A DNA stretch of 5,788 bases from Anaerococcus sp. (lineage in GTDB: Bacteria; Bacillota; Clostridia; Tissierellales; Peptoniphilaceae), in NCBI GenBank assembly GCA_030825745.1, contig JAPJPH010000063.1, positions 1-5,788 of the forward strand, written 5' to 3'. The notes beneath the pieces are model-generated. The model made no database searches. It was not told where the DNA came from and worked only from the letters and a program-made list of their open reading frames with translations. Shown piece by piece: positions 5,739 through 5,788 of the stretch (position 1 is the first letter of the stretch; every line of letters starts with the position of its first letter). Both the position numbers and the translations under genes were made by a program.

Positions 5739-5788
5739 TGACCCCATAAAGTTGGACCTAATACCAGAGTTAGAACTAGACTAGCTCT
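5739..5788. mobile_element. Probable end of an IS3-family insertion sequence (continues past right edge)
   Basis: TGACCCCATAAAGTTGGACC (5739-5758) closely resembles the terminal inverted repeats of many IS3-family elements, whose ends read TGACCCCnnAAAGTTGGAC from the outside in. The element would extend to the right. Inside it, AGAGTTAG (5766-5773) and CTAGCTCT (5781-5788) form an 8 bp stem with one T-G pair around a 7-nt loop. Such subterminal hairpins can shield a transposase gene from outside transcription. No transposase sequence is in the window, and the other end and target duplication cannot be seen. Confidence 0.55.

Overview
The window comes from an AT-rich, Gram-positive-type bacterium. 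The genes have strong AGGAGG-type ribosome binding sites, AGA-dominated arginine codons and tight operon packing. An anaerobic Bacillota coccus of the Anaerococcus/Peptoniphilus kind is my best guess; this is inference from composition and protein style, not proof.

Positions 283 to 4863, all read on the minus strand, form one compact sialic acid (N-acetylneuraminate, Neu5Ac) catabolic operon. In transcription order it holds nanE (ManNAc-6-phosphate 2-epimerase), nanA (Neu5Ac lyase), a sodium:solute symporter of the SSS family (probable sialic acid importer), a YhcH/NanQ-type sugar anomerase, a ROK-family kinase (probable ManNAc kinase, nanK), and a MurR/RpiR-type regulator (nanR-like) that runs off the left edge. 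The scheme is Na+-coupled uptake, conversion of the ring sugar to its open form, cleavage to pyruvate plus ManNAc, phosphorylation to ManNAc-6-P, and epimerisation to GlcNAc-6-P for the amino-sugar pathway. The regulator probably senses a phosphorylated intermediate. Gaps between genes are 8 to 14 bp, except 48 bp before nanK, which contains a hairpin.

A good sigma-A-type promoter (TTGAAA, 17 bp, TATACT) sits just upstream of nanE and leaves a leader of only about 15 to 18 nt. Upstream of it lies the most interesting structure in the window: two nearly identical 24 and 25 bp elements in inverted orientation, each with a GAAA...TTTC core, with weaker matches between and below them at roughly 30 bp intervals. 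These look like binding sites for the operon's own regulator.

Positions 5041 to 5738 hold no intact gene. On the minus strand there are traces of decayed coding sequence, including a stretch that resembles the C-terminal end of a LysR-type regulator, and a membrane-protein-like open stretch without a convincing start. From about 5739 to the right edge the sequence resembles the terminal inverted repeat and subterminal hairpin of an IS3-family insertion sequence. The extreme left edge (1 to about 40) shows an abrupt rise in GC and a probable break in the regulator gene, so both ends of the window may be disturbed.

The biology of the operon is a known type. The novelty candidates are its control region, an apparent ATA start codon in nanR, and the decayed flank.
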